DNA of 64,000 nt. Source: Saposhnikovia divaricata (lineage: Eukaryota; Streptophyta; Magnoliopsida; Apiales; Apiaceae). A program made the position numbers and the translations under genes. Positions 1 to 11,100 of the stretch are shown here, in pieces. The stretch spans positions 14,722,001-14,786,000 of the forward strand of contig CM071596.1 of NCBI GenBank assembly GCA_036435485.1, given 5' to 3'. The notes beneath the pieces are model-generated. The model was given only the letters and a program-made list of their open reading frames with translations, ran no database searches and was not told where the DNA came from. Each line of letters begins with the position of its first letter. Position 1 is the first letter of the stretch.

Positions 1-411
1 CTCACTGAAGTGTTTATCTCAAAACCTCCCCTATCACTGTTTCCCGACAACTTTTCCTTCTCTCCCTCTCCCAACCCGGACAGTGCCACACAACCTGATA
101 GAAAGACCCCTGCAGCGGGACCACATCCGATGGCTGCAGTCAGACCCAAGTACCCTAAGGAATAGTTTAGGCACGAGGACCTTCTATCCCGACACTTCCT
201 GAAAGCGGGCTAAACCGACTTTCCTACTAGACGGACTATCTAGCAGTTATATAGAGAGAAAAGAGAGAATTATGTTTTTGGTGTAGTTTTAGTAATGAAG
301 GGGAGGGGGTATTTATAGGAAATATGTGGTAGGTATATATGGTAGGTGTAGTGTGAATTTGGGAATATTTGTATAAAAATTGTAGGCTACCTAATAGTAG
401 GCTACCTAACA
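1..411 (-). repeat. 3' LTR of Copia-1, truncated by the window edge
   Basis: On the minus strand this LTR begins TGTTAGGTAGCC directly after the purine tract at 412-420. Its far end, expected to read CCTAACA, is outside the window. TA-rich promoter-like sequence lies around 300-350. Similarity to the right-hand LTR copy at 2362-2610 is weak apart from the shared terminal heptamer. Confidence 0.6.
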
Positions 412-855
412 ATCTCCCCCTATTTCCAAACTCACAGTTAATCACTTGCACTCCATACCTGCGCCCCGTTTGGCATAACTCCAACTTTTCCTCGATCTAA
501 ATCATTCCCTACGACAAAACTCCCCCCGAGTCCAAGACTCCAAACTATACCCTAGTTTGCACATTCATTCTCGAATGCCCACTTGCTATACGCACAAGTG
601 TACCAATGACCTCTATTTGTCCAACTACATACATGTGAAGCAATCTGTTGTATACACACATACTCACTTGATTCACGTCGGCCAATCCCATATGTAGTCC
701 ATCACACACGCAAGTGTGACCATCACACACACAAGTGTGACCATCGATCTTTCATTTACTCCCCAACTGCATATCAAACAAATCAATCTGTTGCATGGTT
801 CACTGCTCACTTGATTCGTGTTGATCGATGCCCATATGCAGCTGCAACACACCAA
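412..855 (-). other. Non-coding remnant between protease and 3' LTR of Copia-1
   Basis: No open frame of retrotransposon character is present here, although integrase, RT and RNase H should lie in this place. It holds two diverged direct copies of a roughly 40-bp block (CTCACTTGATTC..., near 662-700 and 808-850) and a two-copy 21-bp tandem repeat (CACACAAGTGTGACCAT, about 700-744). The interior was probably lost by deletion and then locally duplicated. Confidence 0.5.
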
Positions 856-2190
856 CTACCCGTTGATGTCGTGGAAGCCCTTCGACCAAGCATCCATCCC
901 AGCAGTCTTTGCACCATCGTCTAGACTGGAAGGCAATACAACCGCAGCAGTATCCTTCAAGTCAATCTTCCCTCGTGCACGAGATAACCAGATTTTCGAA
1001 GTTCCAGTACATTCTGGCCACGTACTAATCAGACGATATATTCCCCCACGTAGCTCTCCCTTCATCCGAACCACACGGCCTCTTTTGATATTCATAGCTC
1101 CCCCTACTACAGAGCATCTGTAGCCTTCTGAAGCTAACCGACCGATAGATATTAGATTCTTCCTCAGCTTAGGCACATATCTTACCCCATTCAAGCTGCG
1201 AACTATTCCATCGAACATTTTGATTTTCACAATTCCAATCCCCTTGATCTCACAAGTAGATCCATCAGCCAAAGAAACTGTTTCATTCTTTGTATCTTGG
1301 AATTTGTCAAAATGCCCCCTCTCGGAACATACATGGTAAGATGACCCTGAGTCTAATATCCATTCTCCTGGAGAACTAGTGCCTCGATTGAAGACGGTGC
1401 AAACATCTTCACAATCGAGAGTAACCACAGCCAATGATGCATCTTGATCCTTCTTATTAAGCGGACAATTCGACCTAATATGACCCCACTCCTTTCAACC
1501 AAAGCACTGCATGCCCTTTTCACTGTATCTGGATTTACCCCTGCTATTGGTAGATCGTCTCACAGCACCCCTTCCTCTATTATTTTGACTACGCAAAGCC
1601 AAAACTGTCATTCCGTCCTTGTCACCATCCTGGTTCTTCCTTCCAGCATTTGACAAAAGTGCTGACTGAACCTCCTCCATTTTTAACGTGTCCTTTCCGT
1701 ACAAAATGGTTGTGACCAAATGATCGAATGACTCCGGAAGCGAAGTAAGAAGAATAAGGGCCTTATCTTCTTCCTCCAATTTTACATCAACCTTTTCAAG
1801 TTGATCAACAATACCATTAAACACATTCATGTGCTCAATAACATTGCCTTGAGCTGCCATCTTCAGCTTGTATAACTCGCGCTTCAGATTTAACTTTGTA
1901 GTCAAGTTCTTCCCGAGATACAAAGTCTCCAACTTTGACCATAATTCCTTCGGCGTGCTTTCGTCAACAATATTATTGATAATATTATCTGCAATGCATA
2001 GTCTGATGGTACTCATGTATTGCGACTCATCATCGTCCCAATCTTCAGCGCTCATCGTTGTTGGCTTTCCCTCCTTCCCCTTCAAAGCCCTTGCTAGCTT
2101 CTGTTGGGTTAGGATATCCTTTACCCTTCTCTGCCAAAGAGTAAAACTTCCTTTACCATCATATGGATTGAATCCTCTAATACTTGTCAT
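856..2190 (-). pseudogene. Copia gag-protease pseudogene
   Basis: The product is a capsid/nucleocapsid precursor followed by a retrotransposon aspartic protease. The start is the ATG at 2190 (MTSIRGFNPYDG). The gag part (about residues 1-230) is the UBN2-type Copia capsid domain. A zinc knuckle follows near 1490-1510, reading CFG-stop-KEWGHIRSNC, so the second cysteine of the CCHC box is replaced by TGA. The frame then continues in register into the protease with the catalytic motif DSGSSYHVC near 1340 and ends with a pre-integrase-like stretch. The single in-frame stop separates two otherwise open segments (2190-1495 and 1434-856). It cannot make a fused gag-protease unless the stop is read through. 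Family assignment is firm; the lineage is not. Confidence 0.85.
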
Positions 2191-2347
2191 GATCTCCGTT
2201 TGTACACACAAACCAATCCAAACAAGTAAATCAATTGGCCAGGTAAGTGTAAGAAACAATGGGAGCACTTCCGTCAAAATGGCACCTTATTAGACAACCA
2301 CTTTTCTTAACGACTTTCCTTCGGCACCAATAATTTAGACACAACTA

Positions 2348-2361
2348 GCTCTGATGCCAAC
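2348..2361 (-). promoter_or_regulatory. Primer-binding site of Copia-1
   Basis: The minus strand reads GTTGGCATCAGAGC, close to the initiator tRNA-Met complement TGGTATCAGAGC used by plant Copia elements. It directly follows the LTR end CCTAACA. Confidence 0.75.
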
Positions 2362-2610
2362 TGTTAGGAATCTGCCCGATTCTCGGTGAATGTGGAAGCG
2401 ATTTGGTAAATATGTGTGCTTAGATCCCACAAATATACGTGATAGTAATAAAGCAACAAACCAAAAGTATAGTAAAAGAGACAAGAGATTGATAATAGTA
2501 ACAGTAATGATAGTAACTTGATGAACTAATGAGATTCTGAAAAATTGGAGGCTTACCTGCGCTACTAGCGAAAAGATGTCATTGCAGCGAAGAGAACAAG
2601 AGCAAAAATG
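2362..2610 (-). repeat. 5' LTR of Copia-1, truncated
   Basis: This segment starts TGTTAGG on the plus strand next to the primer-binding site. No matching CA-ended outer edge is found. Sequence shared with the FAR1-upstream duplication begins at about 2630, so the outer part of the LTR was lost or the junction was rearranged. Confidence 0.5.
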
Positions 2611-2629
2611 TACAATTTTGCTGAATTCA

Positions 2630-3240
2630 TTTCTATTTTACAGTTTTCTTTTTGTTTTTATTTTCTTTGCTTTGGTGTTTCTTGTAATGACATGAAATGC
2701 TACATAGGAATCTCCTGGAAAAAGGAAATATCTGGAGATGTTAAATATGTTAGTATAATATCAAGAGATAATCTACTTTTGAATTTGTTGTGATTTGTTT
2801 CCGTAATTGATTTTAACCTTGTGCGTTTGAAAAGTTTGCTATCTTCATTACAAAAATGTTTTTCTTTGATGAATAAATATGTCCTGATTTGTAAATTGTA
2901 ATATTCAAATGTTATGTAGTAGTATGTATTTTAAACTGCGCGCATCAAGTCTATTCTGAACAGCTCCGAACAATTTTTGGAATAAAAAATTTATCCAAAA
3001 AAGTAAAAAATACTAATGTATATAAGAATATTTAAGAATTATTTAATATGCAATAGAAGTTCAAACTTCTTAAGGATAGATTGTGGTTCTTTCCCTTTAG
3101 GGATGGAACATCACATTATGTACTTCATCGAACTGTTTCCGAACTTTGTAATCATTTCCACGTCGTAATCTTGTTATCAAGTTCTGATCGTACAAGTTTT
3201 TGTAGACATATGACATCGAATCTATATGCCAGTTTTGTAA
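2630..3240. repeat. Segmental duplicate A of the FAR1 upstream region, left part
   Basis: This stretch aligns by eye with 7190-7780 over about 600 bp. Shared blocks include GACATGAAATGCTA, CTGGAGAT, GTTGTGATTTGTTTC, CAAATGTTATGTAG and CAGCTCTGAACAATTTTT. Copy A is interrupted at about 3245 by a word-repeat element and resumes at about 4345. It contains no gene I can recognise. Confidence 0.8.
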
Positions 3241-3249
3241 TTTGGTTAC

Positions 3250-4345
3250 TAGGCTTCTCAATGGGGTGGGGGAAATGGGGAACCCGCCCCGAATCAGGTC
3301 GTCCCGCCCCGCTTAAATGGGGAATGTGATAGTGATAGGGATTAAATTTTTGCCATGCTTAAATATGGGTCAGGTATGGTATTTATATGATCCCCGCGGG
3401 GAAAATTCGCCTCGCCCCAAATTATATATATATAAGAATAGTGGGTCTGAGGAGGTTGTCCTCTGAGGTTATGACAGAAACGATGCCATTCTCTTCAATA
3501 TACACACACTTGTATCTACACTTGAGAAACAATCAATTTGTTGAAGTCCCGTGAGTCCTCTGCACCTCCCCTATTCACACAAGCATCATAGTTTTCTTTC
3601 CATGTTGCAGTGTCGTTCCAAACTTTTTGCATCCTCCATCGTGTATTGCCTTAGTTTTTGCATTATCATTTCTCTGAGCTTTTCACAGTTTTATGATATA
3701 GGTTGTAAATTCTAAATGCATCAATAATGGATTACTAGAAACGTAGTTCAAGCTAAGGCTTGTCAGCATCAAATTTTGGATTGTGTGGGAGTATGTTTTG
3801 GATTTTGAGAAAGAGAAAATTGGAATTGTTGGAGAAAAATGAGAGTTTCGGTTGTAAGTAAATGGATGTATATAACAAATGACGTCGTTTCTGTTTTAAC
3901 CTCAGGATTACCCTGAGGTTGTCCATTCTCTATATATATATTTATATAAAATAATATAATATACTTTTAATCACATAATATTATATGTTTATAATATATA
4001 ATAAGTTATAATTTAATTTTAATAGTTTGATATAGTATGTACCTAAAATAATGTAAAATGTGTTTTAAATTATATGCATTTGTTTTACTTTTAATGTTAT
4101 ATAATATATAACATATATAATAAAAAATATTTTAAAAATATTTTTTGATAAAAAATAATTATTAAATGGGGCGGGGAGAAAACGGGATGGGAAGGGGACT
4201 TAGTGTTGCCCCGTGGGGCGGGGATGGGATAAACAAAAAATCCCCGTGATGGGGCAGGGTTGGGGCAATTTTTTTTTAATATGGGACAGATATAGGAATG
4301 ATGATCCCCGTCCTGAACCCACCCACTTAGAACCCTATTGGGTAC
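3250..4345. mobile_element. hAT-like element with GGGGCGGGG-type subterminal repeats, non-autonomous
   Basis: Both ends carry many variants of GGGGCGGGGA and its complement (3258-3420 and 4165-4330), and the AT-rich centre codes for nothing. It interrupts duplicate A relative to the uninterrupted copy at 7780-7800, which shows it is an insertion. The exact TIR and target duplication are not clear. The left end CTCAATGGGGTGGGG resembles the GGGATGGCAA(T/C)GG start also seen at 63681. A second MITE is nested inside. Confidence 0.5.
3434..3930. mobile_element. MITE of about 500 bp nested in the GGGGCGGGG element
   Basis: The terminal inverted repeats are about 45 bp long. The left end (3434-3483) reads GAGGTTATGACAGAAACGA near its inner side. 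The right end (3884-3930) is its inverted counterpart with ACGTCGTTTCTGTTTTAACCTC. Both flanks are TATATA, which makes the target duplication ambiguous. There is no coding capacity. The superfamily is not assigned. Confidence 0.65.
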
Positions 4346-4580
4346 ATGTTCTCTCAAAGAAAAGTCTGCTTGCACTTCCTAACAAATGTGATAGTTTGCC
4401 ATTGGTATCCTATTTGAGCATTATTTTTCACTTGGTCTTCTTTTCGCTGATGCTTGGGAAGTGACACCCATTATCACATTATGCAATATTTTTTTTCTTA
4501 AAATATAGTGATTATTCTAGTTTTAGTTATTGTCTACTACTTTATATGTATATGAAATTTCATTGTTCCCGATACAATAT
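4345..4580. repeat. Segmental duplicate A, right part
   Basis: This continues the match to the FAR1 upstream copy at 7795-8035, with shared blocks GCTGATGCTTGGGAAGTGACAC, TTATCACAT and TGGATGAAATTTCAT variants. Similarity fades near 4580. The 200 bp that follow, up to 4777, hold nothing I recognise. Confidence 0.75.
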
Positions 4581-4777
4581 AAAAAATTTCGATTAATTCA
4601 ATTTATAAAATAATCAATTTTTAGACAATTGAAACTTACAAATACATGGATAAAAAATAAGTGAATGTACAATGTTTTCATTAAATATATTAAATTTTGA
4701 CAAAGGAATGTGTAATATAAATAATATAACAAATAATCTTTATAATTTTTAATTTTTGAATAGAATTGTAAGTTGTA

Positions 4778-5677
4778 GGGCTGATCATTCGGTCGGTTCG
4801 GTTAAAAACCGAACCGAATTGTAAAAACCGAATAACCGAAATTCTGTTTTTGTATAACCGAACCGAACCGTTTTAACATGCAAAACCGAACCGAACCGAA
4901 ATAAAATGGATCGGTTTGTTCGGTTCGGTTTATTATAAAACCAAAATTTTAACAAGTACAGCAAACACAGAGACAAATTGCCACCAACACCATCCCAGTT
5001 TGGCTCTCTGTTTCTTTGATTCCATTCAATCGTCAGTGTTTTAACAAGAGAGCTATCTGAATAAATATAGAATCCAATTCCAGTTTTTAAGTCAAAGCAA
5101 GTAGGCTTTTCCCCAACATATATCAGTGATTGATCGGTCGAAAGGCAGGAGAATGTCAATGAATTTATACTCTATACATATACTTCGACAAGCAGACAAC
5201 TTTGAGAGATGAAGATGTTTAATTAAGTATGTTTCTAGAAAATGAAGTCCTCTGTAGTGTCTTTGAATTATTTGACAAATTAATAACAAAATGGCACAAC
5301 AGCATAAACGTTAAATAAGAAAATGACTTGAACTCGACAATTGGATTTCAGAAATAATATATATGTTGTGTAATCAGGCGACTAAGTATATTACTTGAAG
5401 TTGTGCATCTGTGTGATACGTATACGTATTTTACTTTTTACAAAGTATAATAAATATTACATATATATAAATATAATTAAAAATATATGCATATATAATT
5501 CGGTTAATTCGGTTTTAACCAAACCGATATGCTGACAAACCGAACCAAACCGAAATTTTTTCGGTTTAAACCAAAAAACAGAAATAACCGAAATTTTTAA
5601 AAAAACTCAATCTAAACCGAACCGAAATTATTCGGTTTGGTTCGATTTTTCGGTTTCGGTTTGGTTTTGCTCGGCCT
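4778..5677. mobile_element. hAT-like MITE with CGGTTCGGTT subterminal repeats
   Basis: The element starts GGGCTGATCATTCGG and ends with the inverse of AGGCCGAGCAAAACC, a degenerate hAT-type terminal repeat (consensus about TAGGGCTGAGCA). Direct 8-bp flanks AAGTTGTA (4770-4777) and AAGTTGCA (5678-5685) match at 7 of 8 positions. Tens of CGGTT/AACCG words fill both ends (4786-4935 and 5500-5665). The interior is non-coding. Confidence 0.75.
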
Positions 5678-5685
5678 AAGTTGCA

Positions 5686-6271
5686 TTGTTAAAAACCCAC
5701 CCAACCAGGACCTGATATTAATGTTGTTGTATTTTTTTTTTTGTCGAAAGTCCAAACCTATGACTCTTGTACACGTGCGATTACCAATTTCACAATAGCA
5801 CCAACACATACTTACAAAATAGTATATCTATCTGTATGAGACTTTGGATTAGGGCTTTCTCAAGCGTGCAAACACACACACCCACACACAAAAATAAAAT
5901 TCACGCTGAGAAGAAGCAAATTAGCGGCTCACTTGTCAATTTCCATCCCTTACTTTTGATTGTAAGCTTACATTCCTCCTCTAATTGAATCTCTTCTTAC
6001 TTTTAACTTTCTACGATTATTGTGTATCTGCTTTATATCTATATATGCTTGTGCATATAATGCCAACTGGAAATGTTACTATTATGCAAACCAGCGATGT
6101 GAATTTGATTTACAAATTTGAAGTTGAATAAATTCTGTTTAGATATTTCATAATTTACCTCAATGATATGTTTTAGGATTTTATGCATTTAGTTATGAAA
6201 TTCAAGATATGATTATGCTTTCGAAATGGAGTTAATTACCTTAGTAATTCAGTTGGATCCGGTTAATTATT
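5686..6271. other. FAR1 upstream region, possible leader exon
   Basis: There is no coding feature here. A CA-rich, leader-like stretch (5870-5960) ends at GATTGTAAGCTT, a possible splice donor for a long 5' UTR intron reaching the acceptor-like TTTTATTGCAG at 8076. This is inference from splice-like strings only. Confidence 0.25.
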
Positions 6272-6640
6272 GAGTCTCAGAGCTAATGAAATAGCTGTCA
6301 TGTTCATTTAATTTGGCATGTCTCCTTTTTTTTATTAATATATATTGTTTTTAATTCAAGGAAAAGATAGGGAAGTCGGTTTTTGTCTACATTCAGTTGA
6401 CATCTGGAAGAGAGATTTAAATGGTAAAAGCCATTGGAGTGATAGCGTAGGATGAACCTTCGAGTCTCAGAGCTGATGAAATAGCTGTCATGTTCATCTA
6501 ATTTAGAATATATATATTGTTTTTAATTTAAGGAAAAGATAGGGAAGTCCATTTTTGTCTACATTCAATTGACCTCTGGAAGAGAAGATTTTTATATTAT
6601 GGTAAAAGCCATTGGAGTGATAGTGTAGGTTGAACTTTCA
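6272..6640. repeat. Tandem duplication, two copies of about 190 bp
   Basis: Copy 1 is 6272-6461 and copy 2 is 6462-6640. Both start GAGTCTCAGAGCT(A/G)ATGAA and share TTTTTAATT(C/T)AAGGAAAAGATAGGGAAGTC and GGTAAAAGCCATTGGAGTGATAG. Differences are scattered substitutions and a shortened AT tract in copy 2. The next 550 bp (6641-7190) show nothing further. Confidence 0.85.
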
Positions 6641-7189
6641 AGTGAGGGATCACTGATAGGATAACCCAACGTGCTATTATAAACCTTACGCCATGGGACG
6701 GGATTTCCAGAAGGAAGTAGTTAGTAAATTTGCATTCATCACAAAAGGGTTCATAGGGATAAGTACTCTTCTACTACCTCCAAGCCTGAGTTCTTATAGG
6801 AGGCTACCAATTTGAGTAGAACTTAGGAGGGATCTTTTCATTGATATTGATTCTAATTAAGCACGTTAAATGCATTAACCTCGTAGCTATTGAATGACCA
6901 ACTTATAATTTTTAAGTCAGGTCATATGATTTTTTTTCTATCATCTTGTTTTCTTCTCAACCAAATTTTATAACTTGTAAAATTTGCAATATTATGTCAG
7001 ATGTTAATTAGAATCTTAATAATGAAGTATTTTTTATTTTTTGGATTATAGACATTGTAAAAACCAACCAATTTGTTGTGTTTGGGTCCAATCCTTTGAA
7101 GCCTGTGGGCTTGACCGTGGGTGCATAAACAAAGTTGGAAAAAAAGGTAATAAATGTCAACAATGATGAACAGTTTTGTTAAACCCACA

Positions 7190-8035
7190 TTTAGTAATAG
7201 TAGTTTTGTTTTTGTTAAAAATTTCCATTTATTTTTTGTTTCTTGCAATGGCATGAAATGCTATTTTATATTGGCAGCTCTTAGGAAAAATCAAATTACC
7301 TGGAGATTTCAAATGTTTAATTTGGACGTAGTCTACTTTTTATTTTGTTGTGATTTGTTTCTGTAAAAGAATATAACACTGTGTGTCTGAAAAGGTTACC
7401 ATATTCATTAATCGTTACTGAAACGTTTTACTTTGGAGAACAAATATTTTCTGATTTGTAAGATTCAAATGTTATGTAGAATGTATTTAAAAGTGCACAT
7501 ATCAAGTCTATGTTGAACAGCTCTGAACAATTTTTAAAACTATATATTTATCCAAAAAAGAAGAAAAAATATATATAAGAATATTTAAAAACTAATGAAG
7601 TTCAAACTTCGTAAGGATTTATTGTGATTTTTTTTTTCTCGTCAAGGATGGAAGATCAAATTATGTACTTTTATCAACTGATTCAAAACTTCACAATCAT
7701 TTTGTTGTTGTAATCTTATTATTAGGTTTTGATCGTATAAGTTTTGCTGATTGACATATGACATTGAAACTACATGCTATCATCATAATGTTGAATGTTT
7801 TCAAATAAAAAGTCAGCTTGTACTGCCTAACATATGTGGATGGCTTGCCATTGGCATCTTTCACTTTGAGCATTACTTTTCACTCGGTCTTCTGTTCACT
7901 GATGCTTGGGAAGTGACACTACTTATCACATAATGCGATTTTACAGTTTTTAAATAATAATGATTTCTCTAGTGTTAGTTATTATGTACTCTATATGTGG
8001 ATGAAATTTCATGTTATCTTTGTTCCAGATATATT
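7190..8035. repeat. Segmental duplicate B, directly upstream of FAR1
   Basis: This is the uninterrupted counterpart of duplicate A (2630-3240 plus 4345-4580). It ends about 150 bp before the FAR1 start codon, so it probably carries promoter or 5' UTR-intron sequence. The duplicated unit stops before the coding region, so copy A has no attached FAR1 body. Confidence 0.8.
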
Positions 8036-8137
8036 ATAGATGATTTACCCTTGAGAACAACATTTTTTATTGCAGAAATAGATCTCCGACTAGTAAGTTA
8101 TAGTTTGGAAGGATAAATTAAGATAGGAGGAACAGCA

Positions 8138-8173
8138 ATGTGCTTTATAATCAGCGACATTGTTGAGAAATAA
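8138..8173 (+). promoter_or_regulatory. Upstream ORF in the FAR1 leader
   Basis: ATG at 8138 opens an 11-residue ORF (MCFIISDIVEK) that stops with TAA at 8171-8173, 12 nt before the FAR1 ATG at 8186. If the leader includes this part, the short spacing would favour reduced or reinitiation-dependent translation. I do not know whether the peptide is conserved. Confidence 0.4.
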
Positions 8174-8185
8174 TTGAGTAGAAAA

Positions 8186-11100
8186 ATGGTTGATGTTGTA
8201 GATGAAGAATGTGGTAGGGATGAGGGAATTGTTCATTCTCCTAAAAGGGATATTTTAGGGATTGAAGGCGATGCTGATCTTGAGCCACATGATGGCATTG
8301 AGTTCGAATCACATGAAGCAGCATATTCCTTTTATCAAGAATATGCCAAGTCTATGGGGTTTACAACCTCCATAAAAAATAGTAGACGTTCAAAGAAGTC
8401 TAAAGAATTTATTGATGCTAAATTTGCATGCTCCAGATATGGACTCACCCCAGAATCTGATAATGGTGGCAGTAGACGACCATGCGTAAAGAAGACTGAT
8501 TGCAAAGCCAGCATGCATGTGAAAAGAAAACGAGATGGAAAATGGTATATTCACGAATTTGTAAAGAAGCATAATCATGAACTTCTACCAGCACTAGCAT
8601 ATCATTTTAGAGTTCACAGGAATGTGAAACTAGCTGAAAAGAGTAACATTGATATTCTTCACGCTGTTAGTGAAAGAACAAGAAAAATGTATGTTCAGAT
8701 GTCCAGACAAACAGGTGGGGATTGGAAAGATGATTTTCTTAGAAATGACTTGAATTGCCAGAGTGATAAAGGGCGTTGCTTGGCTTTGGAAGTAGGTGAA
8801 GCCCAACTTATGTTGGAATACTTTGTGCATATCCAGAAAGAAAATCCGTATTTTTTCTATGCAGTTGACTTGAATGAAAATCAGCAGCTAAGAAACTTGC
8901 TATGGGTTGATGCCAAAAGTAGAAGAGATTATGGAAATTTCAGTGATGTTGTTTCTTTCGACACAGGTTATATGAAAAACAATGACAAAATGCCATTTGC
9001 TCCGTTTGTAGGGGTGAACCATCATTTTCAGCCTATGTTGCTTGGATGTGCACTGCTTGCTGATGAGTCTAAAGCGACATATGTCTGGTTAATGAAGACA
9101 TGGCTTAGAGCAATGAGTGGGACAGCTCCTAATGTAATAATCACTGATCAAGAAAAAACCCTCACTGCTGCCATAAAAGAAGTTTTTCCAACATCTCGTC
9201 ATTGCTTTTCTTTATGGCATGTATTGGAAAGGATTCCTGATATTCTTGATGATGTAATCAAACAGCATGAAAATTTTATGGAGAAATTCAGCAAGTGTAT
9301 CTTTAAGTCATTAACAGATGAACAATTTGATATGAGGTGGTGGAAAATGGTCAGCAGATTTGAACTTCAAGAGAATGACTGGATACATTCGTTGTACGAA
9401 GATCGTAAGAGGTGGGTGCCTACCTTTATGAAAGATACTTTTCTTGCTGGAATGTCAACACTTCAGCGGTCTGAAAGCATAAACTCTTACTTCGACAAAT
9501 ATATTCACAAGAAAATTACTTTGAAAGAGTTTGTTAGACAATACGGGACAATCTTGCAGAACAGGTACGAAGAGGAAGCAATATCTGACTTTGATACTTG
9601 GCATAAACAGCCTGCCTTAAAATCTCCTTCACCTTGGGAAAAACAGATGTCAACAGTATATACACACTCAATTTTTAAAAAGTTCCAAGTTGAGGTCTTG
9701 GGCGTAGTTGGATGTCATCCAAAAAAAGAAAGCGAAGGTGCTACAAATATGACATTCATTGTCGATGACTGTGAAAAGAGTGAAAGTTTTACTGTGATGT
9801 TTGACGAGGCAAAGTCGGAGGTTTCCTGTTCATGCCTTTTATTTCAGTACAAAGGTTATCTTTGCAGGCATTCTATGATTGTTCTCCAAATTTGCGGTCT
9901 TTCAAGCATTCCATCTCACTACATTTTAAAAAGGTGGACAAAAGATGCAAAGAACTATCAATCGATAATAGAAGGAGCAGAACGGAAGCAAAGTAGAGTG
10001 CAGTTGTATAATGGTCTATGTAAATATGCTATTGAATTGGCAGAAGAAGGTTCCTTATCGGAGAAGAGTTACAGTATCGCATTTCGTGCAATAGTAGAAG
10101 CTCTTAAGACTTGTGTGAATGTCAATAATAAAAGTGCGGCAGCAGAGTGTAGCAACGCTACTCTTTGCTTTCGCAACGGGGAAGAAGAGCAACAAGGAAT
10201 AATTGCTACTGAAGCAAGTAAGAAAAGAAAGAACACAAACAAGAAAAGGAAGGTTGGTAAATATGCATGTTCGAATTCCAGTTTGTTATTTGTCGCGGTC
10301 AACTACCTGCTTCTTCCCACCCTCTTGAAATCTTATGACAACATATATTCCATATTCCAGGGACAGGCACAGCCTGAATCTGTAGCTGTTGAGGCTGAAG
10401 ATGGCTTGCAGCAAATAGTAAGCTTTACTATCATCCTAGTTATCCTTTTAGCAGGACTTCTATTATAAGCATATTCTTACTAGCACAAATACTGTGGGGC
10501 CACTTAATCATAAGTGTATCATTTAGTATTACCAATCCATATTTTTTCTATTTAAAAAGGTTTACATCTAGAAGTAGTTTTGTGTACATGGTGTTATTTT
10601 AGTTAAAATAATGTGCATAGCTTTGTTTGGTACTTCTATTTTCTTCCAATATGTGTATTCGTAGTTTCACAATCATACATCATTAATTAAATTTTGTGTT
10701 CTTAGGACAATTTGAATTCGGACGGTATGGCTCTTAATGGTTATTATGGGTCTCATCAAAACGTCCATGGGATGGTATGTTCTATTATATTCTAAATTTA
10801 CTAGATTTAGTACTTTATTGAATATTTTATTATTAGGCCAAAGTTACTAGTGAAGTGCCAAACAGTAGTGATTCTAAATTACAAATGTTGCAGATACAGT
10901 TGAACTTGATGGAGCCACCACAAGATGGTTACTATGTAAACCAACAGAGTATGCAAGGACTGGTAAGTTTACTGGAGTCCTGAGCTCAATAATTAATGTA
11001 TTATGTTTCTAAATTTGAAGTTGGATCTTTATGTAGGGACAATTAAATTCACTAGCATCGAGCCATGATAGTTTCTTTGGGTCTCAACCCAGCTTGCATG

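Larger units (their letters stand above)
1..2610 (-). mobile_element. Decayed Ty1/Copia derivative (Copia-1), gag-protease only
   Basis: The element reads on the minus strand. A primer-binding site complementary to initiator tRNA-Met lies at 2348-2361, next to an LTR edge that starts TGTTAGG on the plus strand at 2362. At the other end a purine tract (plus-strand complement ATCTCCCCC, 412-420) abuts a second LTR edge ending CCTAACA at 411. Only about 1.9 kb lies between them. It encodes gag and an aspartic protease, and I find no integrase, reverse transcriptase or RNase H. The element is therefore a shortened, non-autonomous form. The left LTR runs off the window and the right LTR is cut where it meets the duplicated segment near 2610-2630. 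Confidence 0.8.

Noticed and set aside
818..1123. Plus-strand ORFs opposite Copia-1 and the other retroelements (for example 33162-33452, 34546-34806, 36809-37060)
   Set aside because: Shadows of gag, pol or third-ORF frames on the other strand, with no own features.
2348..2361. tRNA-like strings at primer-binding sites (also 40221, 42065, 45409, 63462)
   Set aside because: They are 12-15-base complements of tRNA 3' ends, not tRNA genes.
4097..4464. ORFs on both strands in the GGGGCGGGG element
   Set aside because: They are produced by the G/C-rich words of a non-coding transposable element.
4785..5159. 124-codon minus ORF
   Set aside because: Its sequence is mostly translated CGGTTCGG repeats of the hAT-like MITE.
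8174..8185. FAR1 start four codons earlier
   Set aside because: The codon at 8174 is TTG. The first ATG in frame is 8186.
10257..10360. Alternative FAR1 intron-1 donor at GGTTG|GTAAAT
   Set aside because: Using it puts exon 2 out of frame with an immediate TGA. AAG|GTTGGT keeps the frame and the family sequence.
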